This document shows positions 26,899-36,100 of a stretch of DNA of 61,860 bases, piece by piece. The position numbers and the translations under genes are program-made. The stretch lies in the NCBI GenBank assembly GCA_026710795.1, contig JAPOQK010000078.1, forward strand, positions 1 to 61,860. Reading direction: 5' to 3'. Below the pieces are notes generated by a model. It was not told where the DNA came from. It did not search any database and worked only from the letters and a program-made list of their open reading frames with translations. Each line of letters begins with the position of its first letter. Within the stretch, counting starts at the first letter, position 1. Source of the stretch: Candidatus Poribacteria bacterium (GTDB taxonomy: Bacteria > Poribacteria > WGA-4E > WGA-3G).

Positions 26899-28395
26899 AT
26901 GAGCAAAGAAGAACAAAAAGATTCAGAAGAGAACAAGTCTGATGAAAAAGATAAGTCAATTCTTGAGGATAATCTCTCTGTTACCCATCATAGTGTAACG
27001 ATTGATGGAAAAGAGCTTAAGTATACAGCCACAGCCGGCACATTGGTTTTGAAAGCGGAGGACGACAAAGAGGGTGAGAAACCGAAAGCCTCAATTTTTT
27101 TCGTCGCATATACACTTGATGAAGTTGATGACGCATCTAAACGTCCGATTACATTTTCCTTCAACGGTGGACCAGGTTCCTCATCAGTGTGGTTACATTT
27201 AGGTGTATTAGGACCGCGCCGTGTTAAACCAGATGAAGATGGCAATCCACCGCAGCCACCATACGAATTAACGAATAATGAGTTCTCCATACTTGATAAG
27301 ACCGATCTGGTGTTTATTGATCCTGTAAGCACAGGATTCAGCAGAGCAGTGCCTGGGGAAGAAGCCAAGCAGTTCCACGGATTTCAAAAGGATATTGAAT
27401 CGGTTGGGAATTTTATTCTGTTGTATTTGGGTCGTTACAAGCGGTGGCGTTCACCTAAATTCCTTATCGGTGAAAGTTATGGGACAACGCGTGCATGCGG
27501 TTTGTCTGGATATCTTCAAGACCGAAATGGCACATATCTCAACGGTATTATGTTGGTATCTGTGGTGTTAAACTTTCAGACAATACGTTTTGCGGTTGGG
27601 AATGATTTACCTTATATTCTTTTTCTGCCAACTTATGCTGCAACTGCTTTCTGGCACAACAAGCTAAGTGAATTGGAAACTGCAGGAGAGGGTAGTTTTG
27701 AAAGAGTTTTGGATGAGGTGAGAGAGTTCGCTTTGGGTGATTACACTGCTGCGTTGATGCAGGGATCATCTCTATCTGACCGTAAAAGGCAAGCGATTGT
27801 TAAGAAATTGGCGATGTACACCGGACTCACTCCGGAATATATTGAAAAAACTGATATCCGGATAAAGATAAACCGATTCTGTAAGGAACTGTTACGAGAG
27901 GATGGACAAACGGTCGGACGTTTTGACAGCCGCTTCAAAGGTATTGACCGCGATTCAGCAGGTGAGAATTATGAATACGACCCAAGTTCTGCGGTTATTC
28001 AAGGTGCTTATACAGCAACATTGAATGATTATGTTCGAGGTGATCTTGAGTTTGAAAGTGATCTTCCTTATGAGATTTTAAGTGGTCGTGTGCATCCGTG
28101 GGATTATGGTAGCCATCAGAACGAATACGTGAATGTTGCTGATACACTTCGTAAGGCAATGACGACAAATCCTTCGTTGAAAGTTTATGTTGCGAATGGT
28201 TACTTCGATTTGGCAACACCTTTCTTGGCGACAGAATACACCTTTTCACATCTCGGATTGGACAAATCTTTACAGGATAACATCAGCATGTCTTACTACC
28301 GAGCAGGACACATGATGTATATTGATATGGACGAGTTAGAGAAGATGAAGGCGGATATGGATGCATATCTTGACGATGTGCTTTCCGATATTTAG
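26899..28395 (+). CDS. S10 serine carboxypeptidase-like protein, copy 2
   Basis: A 498-residue near-identical paralogue of the preceding gene, equal in length. All catalytic regions are retained (NGGPGSSS, GESYGT, NGYFDLATP, AGHMMY). Differences are scattered substitutions, many at third codon positions, and cluster more in the central region (about residues 225-345), for example SVALSFQTIHFADGN versus SVVLNFQTIRFAVGN. The duplication is therefore old enough to accumulate synonymous change while purifying selection kept both copies. It has its own duplicated promoter. Different substrates or dosage could explain retention. Confidence 0.93.
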   Translation: MSKEEQKDSEENKSDEKDKSILEDNLSVTHHSVTIDGKELKYTATAGTLVLKAEDDKEGEKPKASIFFVAYTLDEVDDASKRPITFSFNGGPGSSSVWLHLGVLGPRRVKPDEDGNPPQPPYELTNNEFSILDKTDLVFIDPVSTGFSRAVPGEEAKQFHGFQKDIESVGNFILLYLGRYKRWRSPKFLIGESYGTTRACGLSGYLQDRNGTYLNGIMLVSVVLNFQTIRFAVGNDLPYILFLPTYAATAFWHNKLSELETAGEGSFERVLDEVREFALGDYTAALMQGSSLSDRKRQAIVKKLAMYTGLTPEYIEKTDIRIKINRFCKELLREDGQTVGRFDSRFKGIDRDSAGENYEYDPSSAVIQGAYTATLNDYVRGDLEFESDLPYEILSGRVHPWDYGSHQNEYVNVADTLRKAMTTNPSLKVYVANGYFDLATPFLATEYTFSHLGLDKSLQDNISMSYYRAGHMMYIDMDELEKMKADMDAYLDDVLSDI

Positions 28396-28433
28396 TTCAT
28401 ACCCTATTATTGTTTGTTGTGTTCTCTATTGTG

Positions 28434-28456
28434 TGAACTAGGATTTTCAGGATTTT
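28434..28456 (-). repeat. Copy of the ATCCTG-type repeat
   Basis: GAACTAGGATTTTCAGGATT is the reverse complement of part of the tandem repeat at 371-509. It lies between the second peptidase gene and the next oxidoreductase. Confidence 0.5.
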
Positions 28457-28558
28457 CCTAAGCAGTATCTTAATCTCAAGATCTATTAAATGTCTATCAA
28501 TCAAGAATTGCATATATGCAAGATACTACCGATACGTATATCAAATCCAAATGTTGTT

Positions 28559-29605
28559 ATGAGTTATCAGAGAGATTTTGAAAAAAGACTTAACGTTGCT
28601 GTGGTTGGGGTCGGTTCTCACGGCTATCGAAATATCCTACCAACGATGACTTTTCTTCCGATTCGATTGAAAGCATTTTGCGATGTTAACATTGATCGTG
28701 CTAGAATAACCGCGGAGCAGTATGGGGTTAAGGCTTGTTATGAGAACATGGGAGATATGTTTCGGAATGAAGATTTAGATGCGATATTTCTCTGTGTTCC
28801 TCCACGTTTACATCCTGAACTGACGTGCAAAGCGTTAGATGCGGGTGTGCATGTGTGGTTAGAAAAACCTCCAGGTATGTTTGCCAGTGAAGTAGAGGAG
28901 ATGATCCGTCACCGTAAAGACCGTGTGGTGGTTGTGGGATTCAAAAAGGCGTTTATGCCTGCAACGCAGAAAATTATTGAGATCTTTGACACTGAGGAGT
29001 ACGGTCCCTTACGGACGCTATTGGGTGTTTATCCGATGACGATTCCGAGTGATGGTGAACGTATTCTTCGTGAAGGTGAACATACGAACTGGCTTCAGAA
29101 TGGTGTTCATCCACTGTCGCTTCTGTTAGCAATCGGTGGAAAGGTTTCAGCTGTTACGGTTCACCGAGGAAAACGTAGCGGTGGGGTATGTGTTTTAGAA
29201 TTTGACAGTGGCGCTCTTGGTAATTTTCATCTGGCAGATGGTGCAAGACACGGTCAACCTTCAGAACTCTATCAGTTCTTTGGGAATGGTTGTCATGCTG
29301 AAATCCGGAATGGTACACAGGTTTTGTTGCAACGTGGTATTCAGTTTGATTATAGCGGCAGCTCAAGTTTTGCACCTGAAGGTTTTGATGGTGGTGCAAT
29401 TGTATGGGAGCCGCAATATAGTCTCGGAACGCTTGAAAACAAAGGGCTTTTCATTCAAGGTTTCTATCAAGAGATGCGATATTTCTGTGATTGTATATTG
29501 GAAGAGAAACGAGCTGAGAAAGGGTCTCTTGAGTTTGCTTTAGAGGTGATGAAGGTGTATGAGGCTGGATTACGTTCTAAGGGTGATACTGTGGAAATTT
29601 TGTGA
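28559..29605 (+). CDS. Gfo/Idh/MocA-family oxidoreductase
   Basis: A 348-residue dehydrogenase-like protein. The Rossmann start is [18 protein letters not shown] and the strand-2 end is [12 protein letters not shown]. The expected EKP motif is present in [20 protein letters not shown] (about residue 97). The C-terminal domain contains [16 protein letters not shown] with the family His. The start at 28559 puts the Rossmann motif at residue 12, as usual. An upstream in-frame ATG at 28490 adds 23 residues with no similarity. Neither has a strong ribosome-binding site. The next gene begins 18 bp after the stop, suggesting co-transcription. Substrate unknown. Confidence 0.88.
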   Translation: MSYQRDFEKRLNVAVVGVGSHGYRNILPTMTFLPIRLKAFCDVNIDRARITAEQYGVKACYENMGDMFRNEDLDAIFLCVPPRLHPELTCKALDAGVHVWLEKPPGMFASEVEEMIRHRKDRVVVVGFKKAFMPATQKIIEIFDTEEYGPLRTLLGVYPMTIPSDGERILREGEHTNWLQNGVHPLSLLLAIGGKVSAVTVHRGKRSGGVCVLEFDSGALGNFHLADGARHGQPSELYQFFGNGCHAEIRNGTQVLLQRGIQFDYSGSSSFAPEGFDGGAIVWEPQYSLGTLENKGLFIQGFYQEMRYFCDCILEEKRAEKGSLEFALEVMKVYEAGLRSKGDTVEIL

Positions 29606-29623
29606 TAAACCGTTGAGGGAATG

Positions 29624-31333
29624 ATGCTAACCAAATTAATTTGTCGTAATTTCAAAAGGTTTGGTGAGATTGAAGTAGAATTAGGAAATCCTGTCGTATT
29701 TATCGGTCCAAATAATTCTGGAAAAACAACCGCATTACAAGCACTTGCTTTGTGGGAAATAGGACTAAAACGTTGGAACGAGAATCGTAAGCGAAATTCC
29801 AATTCGGAGATGCAACCTGGTGTAGTAATAAACCGTCTAAACCTAACCTCCGTTCCCATACCCCAAGCACGTTTGTTATGGCGTAATCTACGTGTCCGTG
29901 ATTCACAGAAAAATGTACGTATAGATATTTCCGTTGAAGGTATTACACGCGGTAATGCGTGGAAGTGCGGTTTGGAATTCGATTATGCCAACCAAGAGTC
30001 ATTCTACTGCCGCCCTCTAAGAACATCAGAAAATAACGGTAAAGTAATCTCAAGAATGAGTATCCCTGAGGAAGCAGGATCTCTATCTGTAGCATATCTT
30101 CCTTCAATGTCTGGTCTTGCTTCCAACGAGATTCGTTTAGAGCAAGGCACGATAGGTGTGCGTATCGGTGAAGGACGTACTGCAGAAGTTCTGCGTAACC
30201 TTTGTTATCAAGTTTCACAGGATTCTAATAAATGGGAAAGACTTTGTGAACAAATCAAAAATTTGTTCGGTGTGCAACTTGATAAACCAGATTACATTGC
30301 AGAACGGGGTGAAATAACGATGACCTATCGTGATGAGTCGGGTATCACTCTTGACCTATCATCATCTGGACGTGGATTACAACAAATATTGTTACTGCTC
30401 ACTTATATTGCTGTACATCCTGGTTCTGTCTTATTACTTGATGAACCTGATGCACATCTTGAGATATTACGGCAAAGACAAATATACCAAATGCTTTCAG
30501 AATTAGCACATGAATATGGTAGTCAGATTGTGGTAGCCAGTCATTCCGAAGTGATTCTGAATGAAGCAGCAAAACGAGACGTTGTTATTGCCTTTCTCGG
30601 AAAACCACATCGGATAGATGACCGAGGCAATCAATTATTGAAATCGCTTGGAATGATTGGTTCTGAGCAGTATATTCAAGCAGAACAACTGGGATGGGTT
30701 CTCTATCTTGAAGGTGCTACAGACCTTTCAATATTGCGATCTTTAGCACAAAAGCTTAACCATCCTGTCAAGGCTGCATTAGAATCACCTTTTGTACATT
30801 ATGTCGGCAATCTACCTCGTGAAGCCCGTAAGCATTTTTACGGTTTACGTGAAGCAAAACCAGATTTAGTTGGATTCAGTCTATTTGATCGTGTTGATGG
30901 TAAACTACGTGCGCGTCCTGAGTTAACAGAGTATTCTTGGCAATGTCGTGAGATTGAAAATTATATTGTTCCCAACAAACAGGTCCTAATCAATTGGGTT
31001 CTCTATATAGTTGAGGAACAGGGTGGAGAAATCTTGTCTGCAGATGAATGTATTTCTATAATGGAAGATAAGATAACTGAAATAGAAAATGCCCGAGAAA
31101 CGCTTGGACAAGAATCACCTTGGTCAGCAGACACGAAGGTAAGTACTGATTTTCTGGATCCTCTGTTTGCATCATTTTTCGATCACTTCAAGTTACCTAA
31201 CCTGATGCAAAAAACGAATTATCACACATTAGTCCAATTCGTTGAAACAGACCAAATTGATGCTGAAGTTACTGATGTGTTGGATGCTATTTTAGATGTT
31301 GCAAACAAAGCGAAGCCTTTGAGTAATGTGTAG
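29624..31333 (+). CDS. OLD-like AAA ATPase with TOPRIM-type C-terminus
   Basis: A 569-residue protein. The N-terminal ABC-type ATPase has KLICRNFKRFGEIEVEL and Walker A FIGPNNSGKTTAL (about residues 27-38). The later part has a signature-like LSSSGRGLQQILLLL, Walker B SVLLLDEPDAHLE (about 268-280) and the H-loop ASHSEVILNEA. From about residue 360, LYLEGATDLSILRSLA and GFSLFDRVDGK resemble the acidic positions of a TOPRIM nuclease domain. This is the arrangement of OLD-family nucleases, some of which act in phage defence. No UvrD-like partner (as in Gabija) is adjacent, so this would be a stand-alone member. GAGG lies 5 bp before the ATG at 29624. Confidence 0.82.
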   Translation: MLTKLICRNFKRFGEIEVELGNPVVFIGPNNSGKTTALQALALWEIGLKRWNENRKRNSNSEMQPGVVINRLNLTSVPIPQARLLWRNLRVRDSQKNVRIDISVEGITRGNAWKCGLEFDYANQESFYCRPLRTSENNGKVISRMSIPEEAGSLSVAYLPSMSGLASNEIRLEQGTIGVRIGEGRTAEVLRNLCYQVSQDSNKWERLCEQIKNLFGVQLDKPDYIAERGEITMTYRDESGITLDLSSSGRGLQQILLLLTYIAVHPGSVLLLDEPDAHLEILRQRQIYQMLSELAHEYGSQIVVASHSEVILNEAAKRDVVIAFLGKPHRIDDRGNQLLKSLGMIGSEQYIQAEQLGWVLYLEGATDLSILRSLAQKLNHPVKAALESPFVHYVGNLPREARKHFYGLREAKPDLVGFSLFDRVDGKLRARPELTEYSWQCREIENYIVPNKQVLINWVLYIVEEQGGEILSADECISIMEDKITEIENARETLGQESPWSADTKVSTDFLDPLFASFFDHFKLPNLMQKTNYHTLVQFVETDQIDAEVTDVLDAILDVANKAKPLSNV

Positions 31334-31345
31334 ATTGGAGAAATC

Positions 31346-32344
31346 GTGGAATATAGACGACTTGGGAAAAGTGGACTGAAAGTTTCAGAAATATGTTTAG
31401 GGACGATGACATTTGGTCACGGAGCGGATGAAATCGAATCAGAACGGATGGTGCATCTCGCGTGGGATGCTGGTGTGAACTTCTTTGATACAGCTAATTC
31501 CTACGCGGAGGGAGAGTCCGAAAGAATTCTCGGCAAGGCACTCAAAGGCAGACGACGTGATGCGGTTGTAGCGACAAAGTTTTTCAATCCGATGGGTGCA
31601 GGTCCAAATGATTCTGGTATGTCACGCGTGCACATCATGCAAGCAATAGATGATAGTCTTAAACGACTTCAGATGGATTATGTGGACATCTACTATATAC
31701 ACCACGTTGATACACAAACTCCGTTGGAAGAGATGTTACGTGCATTAGATGACTTGGTTCATCAAGGAAAGGTGCGCTATATAGCATGTAGCAACTATCA
31801 GGCATGGCGTTTATCTGAAGCGTTGGGGATTAGTGAAACGAATAACTTAGCACAATTTGTGTGTTATCAACCACTATATAATCTCGTTGTGCGGGACATT
31901 GAACAGGAGTTGGTGCCACTATGCGAACATAAAGGTTTAGGAATTGTTGTGTGGAGTCCGTTAGCTGGTGGGTTTCTTACTGGAAAATACAAACCCGGTG
32001 AACGTTCGCAAACGGGATCACGGTCAGAAGAAGGTTGGGCATTTCCGCAACGGTATTTTGCCGAAAACTCTGATGAAACATTACAAATACTATTAGAAGT
32101 ATCAGATGAATTAGGACACATTCCTGCTCGGGTTGCTCTTCGATGGGTGCTTGAACGACCGATAATAACATCTGCCATTGTTGGTGCTCGACACACTGCC
32201 CATTTGGAGGATAATCTTGGTGCTGCAGGATGGAAATTAGAAGGAGCAGCACTTGATAGATTAAATGAGGTATCATATCTCCCTGACCGATATCCTGAAG
32301 CAATGGAAAAGAATATGCATGAACGTAGGAATAGGGTTATTTAG
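31346..32344 (+). CDS. Aldo/keto reductase
   Basis: A 332-residue NADPH-dependent aldo-keto reductase. The N-terminus MEYRRLGKSGLKVSEICLGTMTFG is the classic family start. The tetrad is visible: Asp and Tyr in FFDTANSYAEGESE, Lys in VATKFF, and His in YYIHHVD. The C-terminal cofactor segment ITSAIVGARHTAHLEDNL is intact. Start is GTG at 31346 with TTGGAG 5 bp upstream. It follows the OLD-like gene by 12 bp, so both may be expressed together, though a functional link is not obvious. YghZ/Tas-like members reduce small aldehydes; substrate unknown. Confidence 0.93.
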   Translation: MEYRRLGKSGLKVSEICLGTMTFGHGADEIESERMVHLAWDAGVNFFDTANSYAEGESERILGKALKGRRRDAVVATKFFNPMGAGPNDSGMSRVHIMQAIDDSLKRLQMDYVDIYYIHHVDTQTPLEEMLRALDDLVHQGKVRYIACSNYQAWRLSEALGISETNNLAQFVCYQPLYNLVVRDIEQELVPLCEHKGLGIVVWSPLAGGFLTGKYKPGERSQTGSRSEEGWAFPQRYFAENSDETLQILLEVSDELGHIPARVALRWVLERPIITSAIVGARHTAHLEDNLGAAGWKLEGAALDRLNEVSYLPDRYPEAMEKNMHERRNRVI

Positions 32345-32555
32345 TTTTAAGAATTTTCATTGTCTATGATTGTGTTACAGAAAGGTTGCTGTGTCAAAAG
32401 CGCGTCGGTTGTGATGACTTTCCGACTGACATCAAAGGCTTTGAGGATCTCTATTGAGATCGGTATTTCGTTGGTTTTGTCGCTGCGAGGATTGACTTCA
32501 GTGGATGTCGTTTTCCTTCTTCTTGCGTAGGTCTGGAACTTCTGCTAATACTACT
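32345..32555. other. Intergenic region, no gene seen
   Basis: No supported ORF. The following 450 bases are repeats. Confidence 0.4.
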
Positions 32556-33002
32556 TCTAATAAATAAAGTGCCATTTGCTGAGGAGTATTTGTAGGAGCG
32601 ACCTCCCGGTCGCGACCAGTAAATCAAGAAATCAACGGTATGAACGCCTGTAGGCGTTCCCCCAAATCAACGCCAAATGCGCGTATGGCATTTGTCGGGT
32701 ATGAATGCCTATCGGCATTCCCCCAAATCAACGCCGAATACGCGTATGGTATTCGTCGGGTCGCTCCTACAGAAGAAAGATTTCCAATCAACAATAACGG
32801 TTGAATCCGGTAATGGGATAATAATTATTAGAATTGGTGTAAGATGTCGTAGGTCGCTTTGCTCGCTCCGACCTACGAAGACTAATCTCTACCATAGTTT
32901 GCTACAAAAACCATGCTATAACCTCTCACATTCTGTAGGAGCGATCTCCGAATCGCGACAGAACTTAGGAGCAGTGCGGAGTCGGAGTTCCCTCCTACAG
33001 TT
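32556..33002. repeat. Largest nested palindromic repeat array
   Basis: Begins with the 48-bp block also found at 202-249. The palindrome arms TGTAGGAGCGACC/GGTCGCGACC at about 32590-32617 and the closing GGGTCGCTCCTACAG at about 32758-32772 enclose modules in tandem. These have the form AAATCAACG + hairpin (e.g. GAACGCCTGTAGGCGTTC, GAATGCCTATCGGCATTC) and ATGCGCGTATGGCAT-type palindromes. A CGTAGGTCG...CGACCTACG hairpin (about 32849-32878) and a further TGTAGGAGCGATC copy (about 32935-32957) follow. The plus-strand ORF 32677-33090 is only this repeat array read in frame. Confidence 0.8.
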
Positions 33003-33145
33003 CAGGAATGTAGCGTTAATTCTAATCTCTACCATAAATAACTCTGGCATGGAAATAAATAATGTGGATATTTTAAAACAGACATGGTAAAATACTTCTG
33101 AAGCGAGTAAATCAAAAAAGGTCATCTCAACAAGAGGTAAAAGAC

Positions 33146-35059
33146 ATGATAAGTAATTTTGTTTTAAGCGATTATAATATATTTAGAAGAAACGCACATA
33201 AAGTCCTTCGCCATATATTCAAATATAACCTACTTTTCCTAATGCTACTATGTCTTGTGTTTTCTGCACAGGCACAAGAACGTTTTGCGGATGAAATCGG
33301 GACCGTTGCCGTTCGTGAGGCTACATCAATATCCCCATTAGTTGTTCCATATATTACATGGGGTGGAGAATCAGCACTGTTCCATGCTAACGGTGGACTG
33401 ACAACCCAGGCAGGGACAATCATGGAGAAACAGGGGTTGAATCTCAAATTGGTACCTGGCGATAATTTCCAACAACAGGTACGCGACTATCTATCGGGTA
33501 AAACTCCTATACTACGCGGTACATTCAGGATGATTGCTCAAGCAAGTGAAGTTATTGGGAAAGATCCTCGGACAAAGCCAGTTGTCTTTGGACAACTCAC
33601 GTGGTCAGCAGGAGACCATTTTGTCGGACGCGCAAATGTCCGAAAAATATCCGACCTAAGCGGAAAAAAGATTGCTATACAGAAGGGCGGACCTCATGTC
33701 GGCATGTTATACGATATGTTGAAAACCGCACGCCTCTCAAAAGCAAACGTGCAGATTGTATGGGTGGACGAATTAACAGGTGCAAATGGTCCAGCAGAAA
33801 AGTTCCGTAATGACGCAACTATCGCAGGATGTTTTGTGATTACTCCTGATATGATCGGATTGACAGGTGGACCCGATAATACTGGAACAGGAGCGGAAGG
33901 TACCGTCAAAGGTGCACACGTCGTCGTCAGTACTGCTACACTCTCACGTTCTATTGCAGATGTCTACGCATGTAGAAAAGATTTTTATGACAAATACAAA
34001 CCTTTTATAGAGCGATTCTTTGCGGGATATTTGAAAGGTGCTGAAGAGGTGGTCACACTAAAAAAAGCTTATGAAAGAAGCGGATCAGCACAATACAACA
34101 CATTGCTGACAATGATGCAGAATATTTACGGTAAAGACGTACTGCCGACCCTTGAGGAGGATGCACACGGCTTAATTGCTGATTGTAATTTTGTTGGACA
34201 ACCCGGTAATGTCGCATTTTTCAATGATCCAAGCAATACCATCACCGGCTTTGAAGGATTCAATAAAGCGGGATTGGATATGGCAGTCAATTGGGGTTTT
34301 GCGAGTCAGCGATATGCCCTACTTCCTTCAGACCTAAATTTCAATTCAAAAGCCTTCAAAGACATTCTTTCTACAACTGTAGATGCCCCAACGCAACTCA
34401 AACAGACCCGTTTCAAAAAGGAAACTGTCCGAGCAGAAATTGAAGCATTTAACGAAGATGAAGTGCTTGATGAAAAAACACTCATCTCCTTTACTATTCA
34501 ATTTGATGCGAATCAGGACACATTTAGTGCAACGCAATATAGTGCTGAATTTGACAGAGTCGTAGAACTCGCGTCAAAATATGGAAATGCAGCGATTGCA
34601 ATCAAAGGACATAGTGACCCTTCAAGAACCCTAAGTATCTTGGTCAGAACTGGACTCTCAAAGGGATTCTTGAAACGAACAGGAACACGCGGAAATTACA
34701 GATATTTTTTAAATGGCAAACCCTTTAGTCTTGAAAACACAGCGGAATTGATCCGTCTCATTGACCAAAGAAAGTTTGAAGATGGTAACGGAGTTGAAAA
34801 CCCTTATCAAGTAATGCGTGCTGCGCTCAAACTCTCAGAACAACGCGGGGAAGCAGTTAAGCAATCAATTATTGATTATGCTCGGAGTAAGAATGCACGT
34901 ATTGATGCTGACCAGATCGTTCCTGTCGGTGTAGGTATTAAGGAACCTATTATACCAAAACCGACAAGTCCAGCAGAAGCTGCAGAAAACCGGCGTGTTG
35001 AATTTGCTCTCATCAAGGTATCAGCAGAAGCTGTCGCTGCCTCCGACTTCGACTTTTAG
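33146..35059 (+). CDS. Solute-binding-protein/OmpA fusion, exported
   Basis: A 637-residue exported protein (signal ends FSAQAQE). Residues about 55-330 form an NMT1/SsuA-like periplasmic binding domain: ITWGGESALFHANGG, FGQLTWSAGDHFVGR, LSGKKIAIQKGGPHVGMLYD, with the second lobe starting near VDELTGANGPAEKF. The C-terminal region (about 450-630) is an OmpA-like peptidoglycan-binding domain, with SFTIQFDANQDTF, IAIKGHSDPS and the signature AENRRVEFALIKV. No ABC permease or ATPase follows. The fusion should hold a ligand-binding lobe on the cell wall. It precedes a vWA gene by 24 bp. Ligand unknown; sensing or capture is inferred. Confidence 0.85.
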   Translation: MISNFVLSDYNIFRRNAHKVLRHIFKYNLLFLMLLCLVFSAQAQERFADEIGTVAVREATSISPLVVPYITWGGESALFHANGGLTTQAGTIMEKQGLNLKLVPGDNFQQQVRDYLSGKTPILRGTFRMIAQASEVIGKDPRTKPVVFGQLTWSAGDHFVGRANVRKISDLSGKKIAIQKGGPHVGMLYDMLKTARLSKANVQIVWVDELTGANGPAEKFRNDATIAGCFVITPDMIGLTGGPDNTGTGAEGTVKGAHVVVSTATLSRSIADVYACRKDFYDKYKPFIERFFAGYLKGAEEVVTLKKAYERSGSAQYNTLLTMMQNIYGKDVLPTLEEDAHGLIADCNFVGQPGNVAFFNDPSNTITGFEGFNKAGLDMAVNWGFASQRYALLPSDLNFNSKAFKDILSTTVDAPTQLKQTRFKKETVRAEIEAFNEDEVLDEKTLISFTIQFDANQDTFSATQYSAEFDRVVELASKYGNAAIAIKGHSDPSRTLSILVRTGLSKGFLKRTGTRGNYRYFLNGKPFSLENTAELIRLIDQRKFEDGNGVENPYQVMRAALKLSEQRGEAVKQSIIDYARSKNARIDADQIVPVGVGIKEPIIPKPTSPAEAAENRRVEFALIKVSAEAVAASDFDF

Positions 35060-35083
35060 TCGGTAGGTAGATAGGAGTATCTT

Positions 35084-36007
35084 GTGAAACATGTAATTGC
35101 ATCGTGTCTATTTCTTCTATTTTTATTCGCTTCAATTCAGACGGGATTTGCAGAGAGTGATCTTCATACAGACAATATTATCGTTATCCTTGATGCCTCC
35201 GGTTCCATGAGAGAAAAGTTTCGCGGAGATCAAACAAAGTCGAAGATGGATGCAGCTAAGGAAGCTTTAAAAGAGGTGCTTGCAAAAGTTCCAGAGAGTA
35301 CACATATCGGTTTGCTCGTTTTCAGTGGAGAAAACATTACAGATGAATGGGTGTATCCATTGGGACCGAAGGATACAGATAGATTGATGGCGGCAATAGA
35401 TGTACCACAACCTGGTGGTGGAACACCGCTTGGAAGATATATGCGTGTTGGGGCAAATCGTTTGTTAGAACAGCGAGAAAAACAGTATAACTATGGAAAC
35501 TATCGATTATTGATTGTTACGGATGGAGAAGCGACAGATAAATCCAAAGTTGCACAGTATACACCTGAAATATTGAATCGGCAGGTACGGGTAGATGTCA
35601 TCGGTGTTGACATGAAAACCGATCATAATTTGGCGAAAGATGCGGATAGTTATCGCAAGGCAGATAATCCGGGTGAACTTGTGGCAGCGGTATCACAAAT
35701 CCTCGCAGAAACAGGTGGAACTGGTACTGACATAGATGGTGAAGATGCATTTGAGGACATTGCACCGTTAACAGAAGAGATTGCTTTAGACCTAATTCAA
35801 CGGATTACGAAACCTGCGAGTAACACTGCAATTGGCACATCACGGGTGAACACCACACGACAACAAGACCAAACACCCTCACCACAACCGCAACAACCCG
35901 TACAACAACCTGTACAAAACAGTGGTAGTGGAACCGGCGTATGGATTGTTATTGGTATTATTATCATCGTTCTCGGCATTATTCTGTTTAGACGTGCTGG
36001 TAGGTAG
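35084..36007 (+). CDS. Membrane-anchored vWA-domain protein
   Basis: A 307-residue protein with a signal peptide (ends GFAESD). The vWA domain (about residues 28-215) has an intact MIDAS: ILDASGSM (DxSxS), the Thr in GGGTPLGRYM and the Asp in VTDGEATD. A Pro/Gln-rich linker (PSPQPQQPVQQPVQ) follows, then a C-terminal transmembrane helix (WIVIGIIIIVLGIILF) with a short basic tail. The domain thus faces the periplasm, tethered by its C-terminus. MIDAS domains bind protein ligands through a divalent metal. It is encoded between two SBP/OmpA fusion genes, so those are the likely partners. Confidence 0.88.
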   Translation: MKHVIASCLFLLFLFASIQTGFAESDLHTDNIIVILDASGSMREKFRGDQTKSKMDAAKEALKEVLAKVPESTHIGLLVFSGENITDEWVYPLGPKDTDRLMAAIDVPQPGGGTPLGRYMRVGANRLLEQREKQYNYGNYRLLIVTDGEATDKSKVAQYTPEILNRQVRVDVIGVDMKTDHNLAKDADSYRKADNPGELVAAVSQILAETGGTGTDIDGEDAFEDIAPLTEEIALDLIQRITKPASNTAIGTSRVNTTRQQDQTPSPQPQQPVQQPVQNSGSGTGVWIVIGIIIIVLGIILFRRAGR

Positions 36008-36100
36008 CGGTTAATTGTGACATTTAAATGTCATTAAATACATCCTTTGCAAACATAAGATTTCTATTTATGTGAAGGCAATACGGATTGGAACTTTAAT

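Noticed and set aside
29624..32344. OLD-like gene plus neighbours as a Gabija-type defence system
   Set aside because: The next gene is an aldo-keto reductase and no UvrD-like helicase is adjacent, so the two-gene system is not present.
32677..33090. 137-residue plus-strand ORF
   Set aside because: It lies inside the nested palindromic array; the sequence is repeat-derived and matches no protein family I recognise.
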